64,000 nucleotides of DNA. Source: Prorocentrum cordatum (lineage: Eukaryota; Sar; Dinophyceae; Prorocentrales; Prorocentraceae). The notes under the pieces were generated by a model. The model did not search any database. It was given only the letters and a program-made list of their open reading frames with translations, and had not been told where the DNA came from. The position numbers were made by a program, and so were the translations under genes. Where the stretch lies: the NCBI GenBank assembly GCA_963575745.1, contig CAUYUJ010003670.1, forward strand, positions 235,144-299,143. Reading direction: 5' to 3'. Below are positions 54,661 to 64,000 of this stretch, in pieces; the first letter of the stretch is position 1; each line of letters starts with the position of its first letter.

Positions 54661-55225
54661 TGAAAAGATTATGATTGTTTTTTTTCTCCGGTACCATTCT
54701 GTCTTTCGGGGGGGCACAGGGTTCGCCAGCGCTTGCAGCATTTTGTCGCTGGTGCTCGCGAGTGGCCGCTCCATGACGGTGCGCGGAGCCCTCCGAGGGA
54801 TCCCCTGCCGCGCAGCCCCTCCTGCCTCCCCCCCCCCCTGGAGAGAGCCCTCCAGGGAGCGCAGGCCCAGGATCTTGAGCGGTCGCTCGCTCCAGAGCTT
54901 GCCAAGCCGCTCTCTGAGCATTCCGGAGCGCTCTGGAACCGCCGCGGGGCCCGATACGCGCTCCGGCACCGCCAGATCTCAGAGATCCCCGATACGTGTC
55001 CTGGTCCGATGTTGTCCCCGTCCTGGCTCCGTCTGGCGCGGGGCCTCCCCCCCCGCGAGAGCCTCCCTAGGAGCCCGCTCGAGAGGGCATCTCTCTCCTC
55101 GGTCCGTGCCAGCAGCGCCTCCAGGCTTGCAAAACGTGCCGCTCTCGCCATGACGGCTGCGGCCGCGTTCCTGGCCATCGGCGTCCCCAGATCCCCTCGG
55201 GCCATATGGTCAAATCATTGGGCAC

Positions 55226-55226
<1 letters not shown>
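54661..55226. other. No recognisable gene
   Basis: GC-rich sequence with several overlapping open frames on both strands and no domain. Confidence 0.45.

Positions 55227-55317
<91 letters not shown>
55227..55317 (+). repeat. 91-nt poly(T)
   Basis: Uninterrupted run of 91 T, followed by G, a further T11 run and an AT-rich tail (TATATATATACATATA). It could be the poly(A) tail of a minus-strand retroposed copy, or a homopolymer expansion; homopolymers of this length are also prone to assembly error. Confidence 0.9.
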
Positions 55318-55318
<1 letters not shown>

Positions 55319-56190
55319 TTTTTTTTTTTGATTTTTCTTAAACTATATTCATATATATATATACATATATTATAGCTTTCCCCCTTCTAAAGCTGTTTTT
55401 TGCCGTTATCGGGGGACCTCGCCGGGCCCCGGGACCGTCAACATAAGCGACTCAGGTGATGTTCAAGCCCAGGTTCCCTAGAAGTGCTCAAAGAATTTCG
55501 GCCCTAGGGGCGGGCATCGCAATTGTGGGCGGAGGGGTCGTCCAGAGGAGGGCGTCCTTTGCCCCAGCAGGGCAGACACGCTGAGCTGGGTTCTCGAATT
55601 TCCCCCGTTGATGCGCTCCTTATCTTGGCCTAGGACCACATACGACTCAGGAGGAAAAAGAGGTCCCGGGTCATAGCCCGGCTCTTTGGAAGCCGTTCGG
55701 GGCAATCTGGGCACCCCCGGAAGGCATTCGGCGAGGCGCAGCTGCTGGAGAGCACCCCGAGGCTGGAAAACCGCCAGGAACCGACGAAAACGCCAGAAAC
55801 GTGTAATTTCGAATCTCAGACGCCTGGGTCGAGACCGCTGGGGGTCCACGCCACGAAAAAAGCATGACGCTGGGGGCGTGGTTTGGGCTTCCGCCCCGTT
55901 GCCCAGAGCTCCAGCCAAGCTCCTCAGCTCGGAGGCTTCCGCTCGCCCCCCGCCCCGTTTGCGGCGGTGCTCCAGCTCACGCACTCCTGGTCACACATCT
56001 CCTTCGAGTGTTGCTAGAAGTGCCTCTGGCCTAATCTCCGAGCGCGTCTCACTACTCGTGAGTGCCTACTCGCAAACGTCCTAGAAAAGAACACATGTTT
56101 CCTCTATGTTATGTATCGTAAATCCCCCGCGGCGGATCCAGGCCATTTGCGAGCAGTTACTTTGCGGGTAGTGGAACGCGCTTGACTAGC
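55318..56190. other. No recognisable gene; dispersed repeat D2 copy 2
   Basis: About 55705-55765 matches 12540-12606. A D4-like fragment (GGGGACCTCGCCGGGCCCCG) lies at about 55408-55440 and a D1-like GTGTTGCTAGAAGTGCC at about 56010. No gene. Confidence 0.5.
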
Positions 56191-56295
56191 CAAGGTGCCT
56201 CCAGGATTTCCAAGGAGCCCCCACCGCCTCCAGAGCACCACGAGGCCCAGAGGTCCCCAGGGGCTCCCAAATTGAGGGGAAAGCTGGGCGCACCT
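56191..56295 (+). repeat. Dispersed repeat D1, partial plus-strand copy
   Basis: Matches the right part of 45704-45835. Confidence 0.65.
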
Positions 56296-56374
56296 TGTGC
56301 CAGGGCCACCTTTAGCACCCCTCGATTCCTGGTTCAGAACCCAAATATGCTCGCGTCTTGAAAAACACGACGAG

Positions 56375-56500
56375 TTGTTTTGCAGTTTTCGCCTTCTGGG
56401 GGCCCTCGCCAGGACCCGCGACTGTCAGAACATAGCTCAGGATGGGAAGCCAGTCGCGGGGAATGGGTCAGGAGTTCAGGGGACCGCGTATAGTCGGCAC
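56375..56500 (+). repeat. Dispersed repeat D4, plus-strand copy
   Basis: GTTTTCGCCTTCTGGGGGCC and GATGGGAAGCCAGTCGCGGG blocks match the copies near 53.7 kb. Confidence 0.6.
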
Positions 56501-56633
56501 CACCCAAACATTATTGGTTTCATTATTATTATTATTCGTTTTGTTTTTCCTTCATCCACATTCCTGTCATTATGGTTATCACCACCGTCATTCGTTACCA
56601 TGCTTTAATAATTCGTATTGCTGTACTTGCTAG

Positions 56634-56882
<249 letters not shown>

Positions 56883-57640
56883 GATTCGAATATTACGCGT
56901 TCGCATTAACATTCGTATTATCACCCCTTGTATGCATTAGTCCCTTGAATTCGGTTTGTATGTTTTCTTAGTGTTTTTTGCTTCGCTATCATAATTTGTT
57001 ACATTCGTATTGCCATTCATTATTACTGTTATGTTCAGTAGTCATAGGTCCATCACCGTCGTTATTACTGGTATTCTTGTTATTGCTATTCGCTAAAGTA
57101 TCCATCACCCTGTCGTAGTATTAGTTTGTTTAGTCGTTTTCTTGTTCTTCTTTGTGCACATGTATGTATTTACGTCTATATGTATGGGATAAAGACATGA
57201 AGTCCTATACGACGCGTTATGCTATGGACATGCCTGAATGGTTCTGGTAACCCAGTTCAGCGCCATGGTAACCAGAAACACAAGAAAACTAGAATGAGTA
57301 AAACACCAGAAGAACTATCGCTGTGCAAGGGTCGGCGGAAACGGCCGCAAGGCCTTTGCTATATTTACTGGCTGCAACACATATGTTTTTTTCTGCTGGG
57401 GTCAGATTGCCAGCCCCTGAGTTATTATACACGTGGCGGGCCTTCTCTACTTACCGGCATGGGCAGAGTTGCGTCTTTTACGCACGAGGTTGAAACATTG
57501 CGCTTCTTTTCCTTGTGCGCAGGCTTCCGTAAAACAGCACTCCTTCGTAAGGAATTCCCCATGAAGAATCATCCGTACCAGCTCAGGAACCCTTACTTCA
57601 TGAGAACTCCTGGCGAGGGACTCACTTATTAAGGATTCCT
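56883..57640. other. No recognisable gene
   Basis: AT-richer unique sequence. A 137-codon frame (57219-57632) has no recognisable motif and I do not call it. Confidence 0.4.
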
Positions 57641-58095
57641 TATTAAGCATTCCTTACTCGGCATTTCTTACTAAGGAACCCGGAGGGTTCCTTACCAAGA
57701 ATTCACTACGTCGGATTCCTTACTACGGAATTCAGCATTAAGAATTCATATTAAGGTGGCCTTAATCAGGATTGGATTCTTTGGTAAAGGTTGCTTATTT
57801 AGAGCTCCTTATTAAGGGTTCCTGAGTAAGGACCCCTTATTACGCATTCTTCGGTAAGGATTCCTTAGTAAAGGCTCAGTACGAAGGATTCCGCACCAAT
57901 GATTCCTGAGAAAGGGTTCCTCACTAAGGACCCCGTGCAAAGGATTCTGTGCTGAGGGTTCCTTATTGAAGGTTCCCGATTGAGACCTCGAGCCCGAATT
58001 CCTTCTTACGGCTTCCTTATGAAGGAACCTCATCGAAGAAATGCTTCGTAGGGAATCCTGAATGGGGATGTATTCCTCAACGCGGATTCCTTAGT
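57641..58095. repeat. Degenerate palindromic AAGGATTCCTTA repeats
   Basis: Repeated TTAAGGATTCCTTA, TAAGGAACC, AAGGGTTCC variants, about 14-20 bp apart. Many units are self-complementary. Confidence 0.75.
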
Positions 58096-58108
58096 CAGTT
58101 TTTTTTTT

Positions 58109-60348
58109 TCCCAACCATCCTGTGGTGTTGGGTCCTCGTTTTGAAGAGACGGTGCCCCGCGTTCCCCTCCTTCCTCCTCCCCCTCCTCCCTCCTCCCCCT
58201 CCTTGCCTCTGCTCTCGGCACACCCCTCCCGCGTTTCGTAGCCCCATAGGGAGCTCCACCGAAGGCCCCAGTGGGGGTGTTCGCATGCGGTTCCCCCACC
58301 CAGGGCAGCGTTTCGTGGCCCCATAGGGAGCTCCACCGTAGGCCCCTGTGGGGGTGTTCGCATGCGGTTCCCCCACCCAGGGCAGCGTTTCGTGGCCCAT
58401 AGGGAGCTCCACCGAAGGCCCCAGTGGGGGTGTTCGCATGCGGTTCCCCCACCCAGGGCAGCGTTTCGTAGCCCCATAGGGAGCTCCACCGAAGGCCCCA
58501 GTGGGGGTGTTCGCATGCGGTTCCCCCACCCAAGGCAGCGCTTCGTGGCCCCATAGGGAGCTCCACCGAAGGCCCCAGTGGCTGCTCTCGCATGCGGTTC
58601 CCCCACCCAGGGCAGCGTTTCGTGGCCCCATAGGGAGCTCCACCGAAGGCCCCAGTGGGGGTGTCCACATGCGGTTCCCCCACCCAGGGCAGCGTTTCGG
58701 TGCCCCATAGGGAGCTCCACCGAAGGCCCCAGTGGGTGTTCGCATGCGGTTCCCCCACCCGGGCAGCGTTTCCGTGTTTCGTAGACCCCATAGGGAGCTC
58801 ACCAAGGGGAAGGCCCCAGTTGGGTGTTCGCATGGCGGTTCCCCCGCCCAGTACAGCGTATTCGTGGCCCCATAGGGAGCCTCACGAAAAGCCGCACGTG
58901 TGGGTGTTCGCATGCGGTTCCCCCACCCAGGGCAGCTTTTCGTAGCCCCATAGGGAGCTCCACCGAAGGCCCCAGTGGGGGTGTTCGCATGCGGTTCCCC
59001 CACCCAGGGCAGCGTTTCGTGGCCCCATAGGGAGCTCCACCGAAGGCCCCAGTGGGGGTGTTCGCATGCGGTTCCCCCACCCAGGTCAGCGTTTCGTAGC
59101 CCCATAGGGAGCTCCACCGAAGGCCCCAGTGGGGGTGTTCGCATGCGGTTCCCCCACCCAGGGCAGCGTTTCGTGGCCCCATAGGGAGCTCCACCGAAGG
59201 CCCCAGTGGGGGTGTTCGCATGCGGTTCCCCCACCCAGGGCAGCGCTTCGTGGCCCCATAGGGAGCTCCACCGAAGGCCCCAGTGGGGGTGTTCGCATGC
59301 GGTTCCCCCCCCAGGGCAGCGTTTCGTGGCACCCCATGGGGAGCTCCACCGAAGGTCCCAATAGGGGTGTTCGCATTCGTCTCCCCCACCCAGGACAGCG
59401 TTTCGTGGCCCCATAGGGAGCTCCACCGAAGGCCCCAGTGGGGGTGTTCGCATGCGGTTCCCCCACCCAGGGCAGCGTTTCGTGGCCCCATAGGGAGCTC
59501 CACCGAAGGCCCCAGTGGGGGTGTTCGCATGCGGTTCCCCCACCAGGGCAGCGTTTCGTAGCCCCATAGGGAGCTCCACCGAAGGCCCCAGTGGGGGTGT
59601 TCGCATGCGGTTCCCCCACCCAGGGCAGCGTTTCGTGGTCCCATAGGGAGCTCCACCGAAGGCCCCAGTGGGGGTGTTCGCATGCGGTTCCCCCACCCAG
59701 GGCAGCGTTTCGTGGCCCCATAGGGAGCTCCACCGAAGGGCCCCAGTGGGGGTGTTCGCATGCGGTTCCCCCACCCAGGGCAGCGTTTCGTAGCCCCATA
59801 GGGAGCTCCACCGAAGGCCCCAGTGGGGGTGTTCGCATGCGGTTCCCCCTCCCAGGGCAGCGTTTCGTGGCCCCATAGGGAGCTCCACCGAAGGCCCCAG
59901 TGGGGGTGTCCACATGCGGTTCCCCCACCCAGGGCAGCGTTTCGGGGCCCCATAGGGAGTGGCTCCCGCCTGAGCCCAGATGGCTGCTCTCGCATGCCGG
60001 TTTTCCCGCCAACCCAGGGCGGCGCTTCGTGTCCCCCATGGGGAGCTCCACCGAAAGCCCCCGTGGCGCAGTTCGCATGCGCTTCCCCCGCCCAGGGCAG
60101 CGTTTCGTGGCACCATAGGGAGCTCCACCGAAGGCCCAGTGGCGCAGTTCGCATGCGGTTCCCCCACCCAGGGCAGCGTTTCGTAGCCCCATAGGGAGCT
60201 CCACCGAAGGCCCGCCCCGGTGGCGCAGTCCGCATGCGGTTCCCCCATCCAAGGCAGCGCTTCGCGGCCCCATATGGAGCCCCACCGAAAGCGGCACCCA
60301 CAACGCGTTACCAACAATTGCTTATGGTTGGGTCTTTCGCCATGATAT
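58109..60348 (+). mobile_element. Repeat-cored element, family B, copy 1 (77-bp satellite block 2)
   Basis: Leader TTCCCAACCATCCTGTGG followed by a CT-rich tract (to about 58230), then about 27 copies of the 77-bp unit, then the tail GCGGCACCCACAACGCGTTA and GGTTGGGTCTTTCGCCAT. The right end is mutated (GATAT for GGATAAT). A 4.4-kb minus-strand frame crosses this block and the next only because the unit lacks stops in all three minus frames. Confidence 0.9.
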
Positions 60349-60352
60349 TTTT

Positions 60353-62494
60353 TTCCCAACCATCCTGTGGTGTTGGGTCCTCGTTTTGAAGAGACGGTGC
60401 CCCGCGTTCCCCTCCTTCCTCCTCCCCCTCCTCCCTCCTCCCCCTCCTTGCCTCTGCTCTCGGCACACCTCTCACGCGTTTCGTAGCCCCATAGGGAGCT
60501 CCACCGAAGGCCCCAGTGGGGGTGTTCGCATGCGGTTCCCCCACCCAGGGCAGCGTTTCGTGGCCCCATAGGGAGCTCCACCGAAGGCCCCAGTGGGGGT
60601 GTTCGCATGCGGTTTCCCCACCCAGGGCAGCGTTTCGTAGCCCCATAGGGAGCTCCACGAATGTACCCCAGTTGGGGTGTCCCTGCATGCGTTTCCCCCA
60701 CCCATGGCAGCGTTTCGTAGCCCCATAGGGAGCTCCACCGAAGGCCCCAGTGGGGGTGTTCGCATGCGGTTCCCCCACCCAGGGCAGCGTTTCGTGGCCC
60801 CATAGGGAGCTCCACCGAAGGCCCCAGTGGGGGTGTTCGCATGCGGTTTCCCCACCCAGGGCAGCGTTTCGTAGCCCCATAGGGAGCTCCACCGAAGGCC
60901 CCAGTGGGGGTGTTCGCATGCGGTTCCCCCACCCAGGGCAGCGTTTCGTGGCCCCATAGGGAGCTCCACCGTAGGCCCCAGTGGGGGTGTTCGCATGCGG
61001 TTCCCCCACCCAGGGCAGCGGTTCGTGGCCCCATAGGGAGCTCCACCGAAGGCCCCAGTGGGGGTGTCCACATGCGGTTCCCCCACCAAGGGCAGCGTTT
61101 CGTGGCCCCATAGGGAGCTCCACCGAAGGCCCCAGTGGGGGTGTCCACATGCGGTTCCCCCACCCAGGGCAGCGTTTCGTAGCCCCATAGGGAGCTCCAC
61201 CGTAGGCCCCAGTGGGGGTGTCCACATGCGGTTCCCCCACCCAGGGCAGCGTTTCGTAGCCCCATAAGGAGCTCCACCGAAGGCCCCAGTGGGGGTGTTC
61301 GCATGCGGTTCCCCCACCCAGGGCAGCGTTTCGTGGCCCCATAGGGAGCTCCACCGAAGGCCCCAGTGGGGGTGTTCGCATGCGGTTCACCCACCCAGGG
61401 CAGCGTTTCGTAGCCCCATAGGGGGCTCCACCGAAGGCCCCAGTGGGGGTGTTCGCATGCGGTTCCCCCACCCAGGGCAGCGTTTCGTGGCCCCATAGGG
61501 AGCTCCACCGAAGGCCCCAGTGGGGGTGTTCGCATGCGGTTCCCCCACCCAGGGCAGCGCTTCGTGGCCCCATAGGGAGCTCCACCGAAGGCCCCAGTGG
61601 GGGTGTTCGCATGCGTTTCCCCCACCCAGGGCAGCGTTTCGTAGCCCCATAGGGAGCTCCACCGAAGGCCCCAGTGGGGGTGTTCGCATGCGGTTCCCCC
61701 ACCCAGGGCAGCGTTTCGTGGCCCCATAGGGAGCTCCACCGAAGGCCCGTGGGGGTGTTCGCATGCGGTTCCCCCACCCAGGGCAGCGTTTCGTAGCCCC
61801 CTAGAGCTCCACCGAAGGCCCCAAGTGGGCTCTTCCGCAATGCGGTTCCCCCACCCAGGGCAGCGTTTCGTGGCCCCATAGGGAGCTCCACCGAAGGCCC
61901 CAGTGGGGTGTTCGCATGGGTTCCCCGCCCAGGGCAGCGTTTCGTGCCCCATAGGGAGCTCCACCGAAGGCCCCAGTGGGGGTGTTCGCATGCGGTTCCC
62001 CCACCCAGGGCAGCGCTTCGTGGCCCCATAGGGAGCTCCACCGAAGGCCCCAGTGGGGGTGTTCGCATGCGGTTCCCCCACCCAGGGCAGCGTTTCGTGG
62101 CCCCATAGGGAGCTCCACCGGAGGCCCCAGTGGCTGCTCTCGCATGCGGTTCCCCCACCCAGGGCAGCGCTTCGTGGCCCCATGGGGAGCTCCACCGAAA
62201 GCCCCCGTGGCGCAGTTCGCATGCGCTTCCCCCACCCAGGGCAGCGTTTCGTGGCACCATAGGGAGCTCCACCGAAGGCCCCAGTGGCGCAGTTCGCATG
62301 CGGTTCCCCCACCCAGGGCAGCGTTTCGTAGCCCCATAGGGAGCTCCACCGAAGGCCCGCCCCGGTGGCGCAGTCCGCATGCGGTTCCCCCATCCAAGGC
62401 AGCGCTTCGTGGCCCCATATGGAGCCCCACCGAAAGCGGCACCCACAACGCGTTACCAACAATTGCTTATGGTTGGGTCTTTCGCCAGGATAAT
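60353..62494 (+). mobile_element. Repeat-cored element, family B, copy 2 (77-bp satellite block 3)
   Basis: Same leader, about 26 units and same tail as 58109-60348, ending GGATAAT at 62488-62494. The copies lie head to tail, 4 bp of T between them. Order of variant units differs, so the cores have rearranged since duplication. Confidence 0.9.
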
Positions 62495-62498
62495 TTTT

Positions 62499-64000
62499 CC
62501 GGGCTCCATATGGGGCCACGAAGCGCTGCCTTGGATGGGGGAACCGCATGCGGACTGCGCCACCGGGGCGGGCCTTCGGTGGAGCTCCCTATGGGGCTAC
62601 GAAACGCTGCCCTGGGTGGGGGAACCGCATGCGAACTGCCCACTGGGGCCTTCGGTGGAGCTCCCTATGGGGCCACGAAACGCTGCCCTGGGTGGGGGAA
62701 CCGCATGCGAACACCCCCACTGGGGCCTTCGGTGGAGCTCCCTATGGGGCTACGAAACGCTGCCCTGGGTGGGGGAACCGCATGCGAACACCCCCACTGG
62801 GGCCTTCGGTGGAGCTCCCTATGGGGCCACGAAACGCTGCCCTGGGTGGGGGAACCGCATGCGAACACCCCCACTGGGGCCTTCGGTGGAGCTCCCTATG
62901 GGGCCACGAAACGCTGCCCTGGGTGGGGGAACCGCATGCGAACACCCCCACTGGGGCCTTCGGTGGAGCTCCCTATGGGGCCACGAAACGCTGCCCTGGG
63001 TGGGGGAACCGCATGCGAACACCCCCACTGGGGCCTTCGGTGGAGCTCCCTATGGGGCACGAAACGCTGCCCTGGGTGGGGGAACCGCATGCGAACACCC
63101 CCACTGGGGCCTTCGGTGGAGCTCCCTATGGGGCTACTGGGTGGGGGAACCGCATATGGAATGGGGCCACGAACGCCCTGGGTGGGGGAACCGCATGCGA
63201 ACACCCCCACTGGGCCTTCGGTGGAGCTCCCTATGGGGCTACGAAACGCTGCCCTGGGTGGGGGAACCGCATGCGAACACCCCCACTGGGGCCTTCGGTG
63301 GAGCTCCCTATGGGGCCACGAAACGCTGCCCTGGGTGGGGGAACCGCATGCGAACACCCCCACTGGGGCCTTCGGTGGAGCTCCCTATGGGGCTACGAAA
63401 CGCTGCCCTGGGTGGGGGAACCGCATGCGAACACCCCCACTGGGGCCTTCGGTGGAGCTCCCTATGGGGCCACGAAACGCTGCCCTGGGTGGGGGAACCG
63501 CATGCGAACACCCCCACTGGGGCCTTCGGTGGAGCTCCCTATGGGGCTACGAAACGCTGCCCTGGGTGGGGGAACCGCATGCGAACACCCCCACTGGGGC
63601 CTTCGGTGGAGCTCCCTATGGGGCCACGAAACGCTGCCCTGGGTGGGGGAACCGCATGCGAACACCCCCACTGGGGCCTTCGGTGGAGCTCCCTATGGGG
63701 CTACGAAACGCTGCCCTGGGTGGGGGAACCGCATGCGAACACCCCCACTGGGGCCTTCGGTGGAGCTCCCTATGGGGCCACGAAACGCTGCCCTGGGTGG
63801 GGGAACCGCATGCGAACACCCCCACTGGGGCCTTCGGTGGAGCTCCCTATGGGGCTACGAAACGCTGCCCTGGGTGGGGGAACCGCATGCGAACACCCCC
63901 ACTGGGGCCTTCGGTGGAGCTCCCTATGGGGCCACGAAACGCTGCCCTGGGTGGGGGAACCGCATGCGAACACCCCCACTGGGGCCTTCGGTGGAGCTCC
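62499..64000 (-). repeat. 77-bp satellite in inverted orientation, block 4 (runs off the window)
   Basis: About 19.5 units on the minus strand. It begins with the reverse complement of the last diverged units of block 3 (CCATATGGGGCCACGAAGCG), then becomes very homogeneous. From about 63200 the units strictly alternate GGCTAC and GGCCAC variants, giving a 154-bp higher-order repeat. Confidence 0.95.

Noticed and set aside
57219-57632. 137-codon plus-strand frame
   Set aside because: No family recognised; ends inside the AAGGATTCC repeat field.
58095-62549. A 1,484-codon open frame on the minus strand
   Set aside because: The 77-bp unit has no stop codon in any of the three minus frames, so any array of it is open whatever the indels. 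It crosses two complete elements and their tails. No start context or domain.

Overview
The window looks like nuclear DNA of a dinoflagellate. The grounds are two remnants of the dinoflagellate spliced leader (core TAGCCATTTTGGC, near 23.6 and 40.6 kb), a decayed LINE of the dinoflagellate type (RanBP2-type zinc-finger ORF1, AP-endonuclease, RT, RNase H, C-terminal Cys motif), protein families I associate with dinoflagellates, and very high microsatellite and tandem-repeat content in mostly GC-rich sequence. A high-GC genus such as Prorocentrum is a guess. I saw no rRNA, tRNA, CRISPR or bacterial operon signal.

Layout. 0-22.9 kb is almost gene-free: GC-rich unique sequence, the first 77-bp satellite block (3.4-4.35 kb), long AGT/TAG, GGA and TCC microsatellites, a 162-bp class of terminal-inverted-repeat element (12.6 and 13.2 kb), a LINE ORF1-like frame (14.6-15.7 kb) and 10-bp AGGGCTTAGC repeats (17.9-19.9 kb). 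23.2-42.1 kb is the gene-bearing island, visibly less GC-rich, with everything on the plus strand: a spliced transposase-like gene in about seven exons (23.6-32.25 kb), an unidentified disordered protein (33.9-34.8 kb), a spliced Cys-cluster/coiled-coil protein (36.98-39.85 kb, perhaps with exons from 35.98 kb), and an intronless C5-cytosine-methyltransferase-like gene (40.6-42.1 kb) preceded by a spliced-leader relic. 42.1-46.5 kb holds purine/pyrimidine repeats and dispersed repeats; 46.5-52.3 kb a frameshifted, nearly full-length LINE; 52.3-58.1 kb another TIR element, dispersed repeats, short-unit satellites, a 91-nt T run and an ACT microsatellite. 58.1-64 kb is 77-bp satellite: two complete direct copies of a repeat-cored element followed by an array in inverted orientation that runs off the window.

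Most notable signal. Two otherwise different repeat families share one architecture: a left end TTCCC(A/T)ACC, a leader containing or leading into GCGGTTCCCCCA, an expandable tandem core (11-bp TTTAGCTTAGC in one, the 77-bp unit in the other), and a right end GGT(A/T)GGGTC then GGATAAT. The two copies with the 11-bp core each fill almost the whole of an inferred intron in the gene island, so they look like introner-like, intron-forming elements. Exon limits are inferred by eye from reading frame, splice-like dinucleotides and family resemblance; none is confirmed by transcript data.
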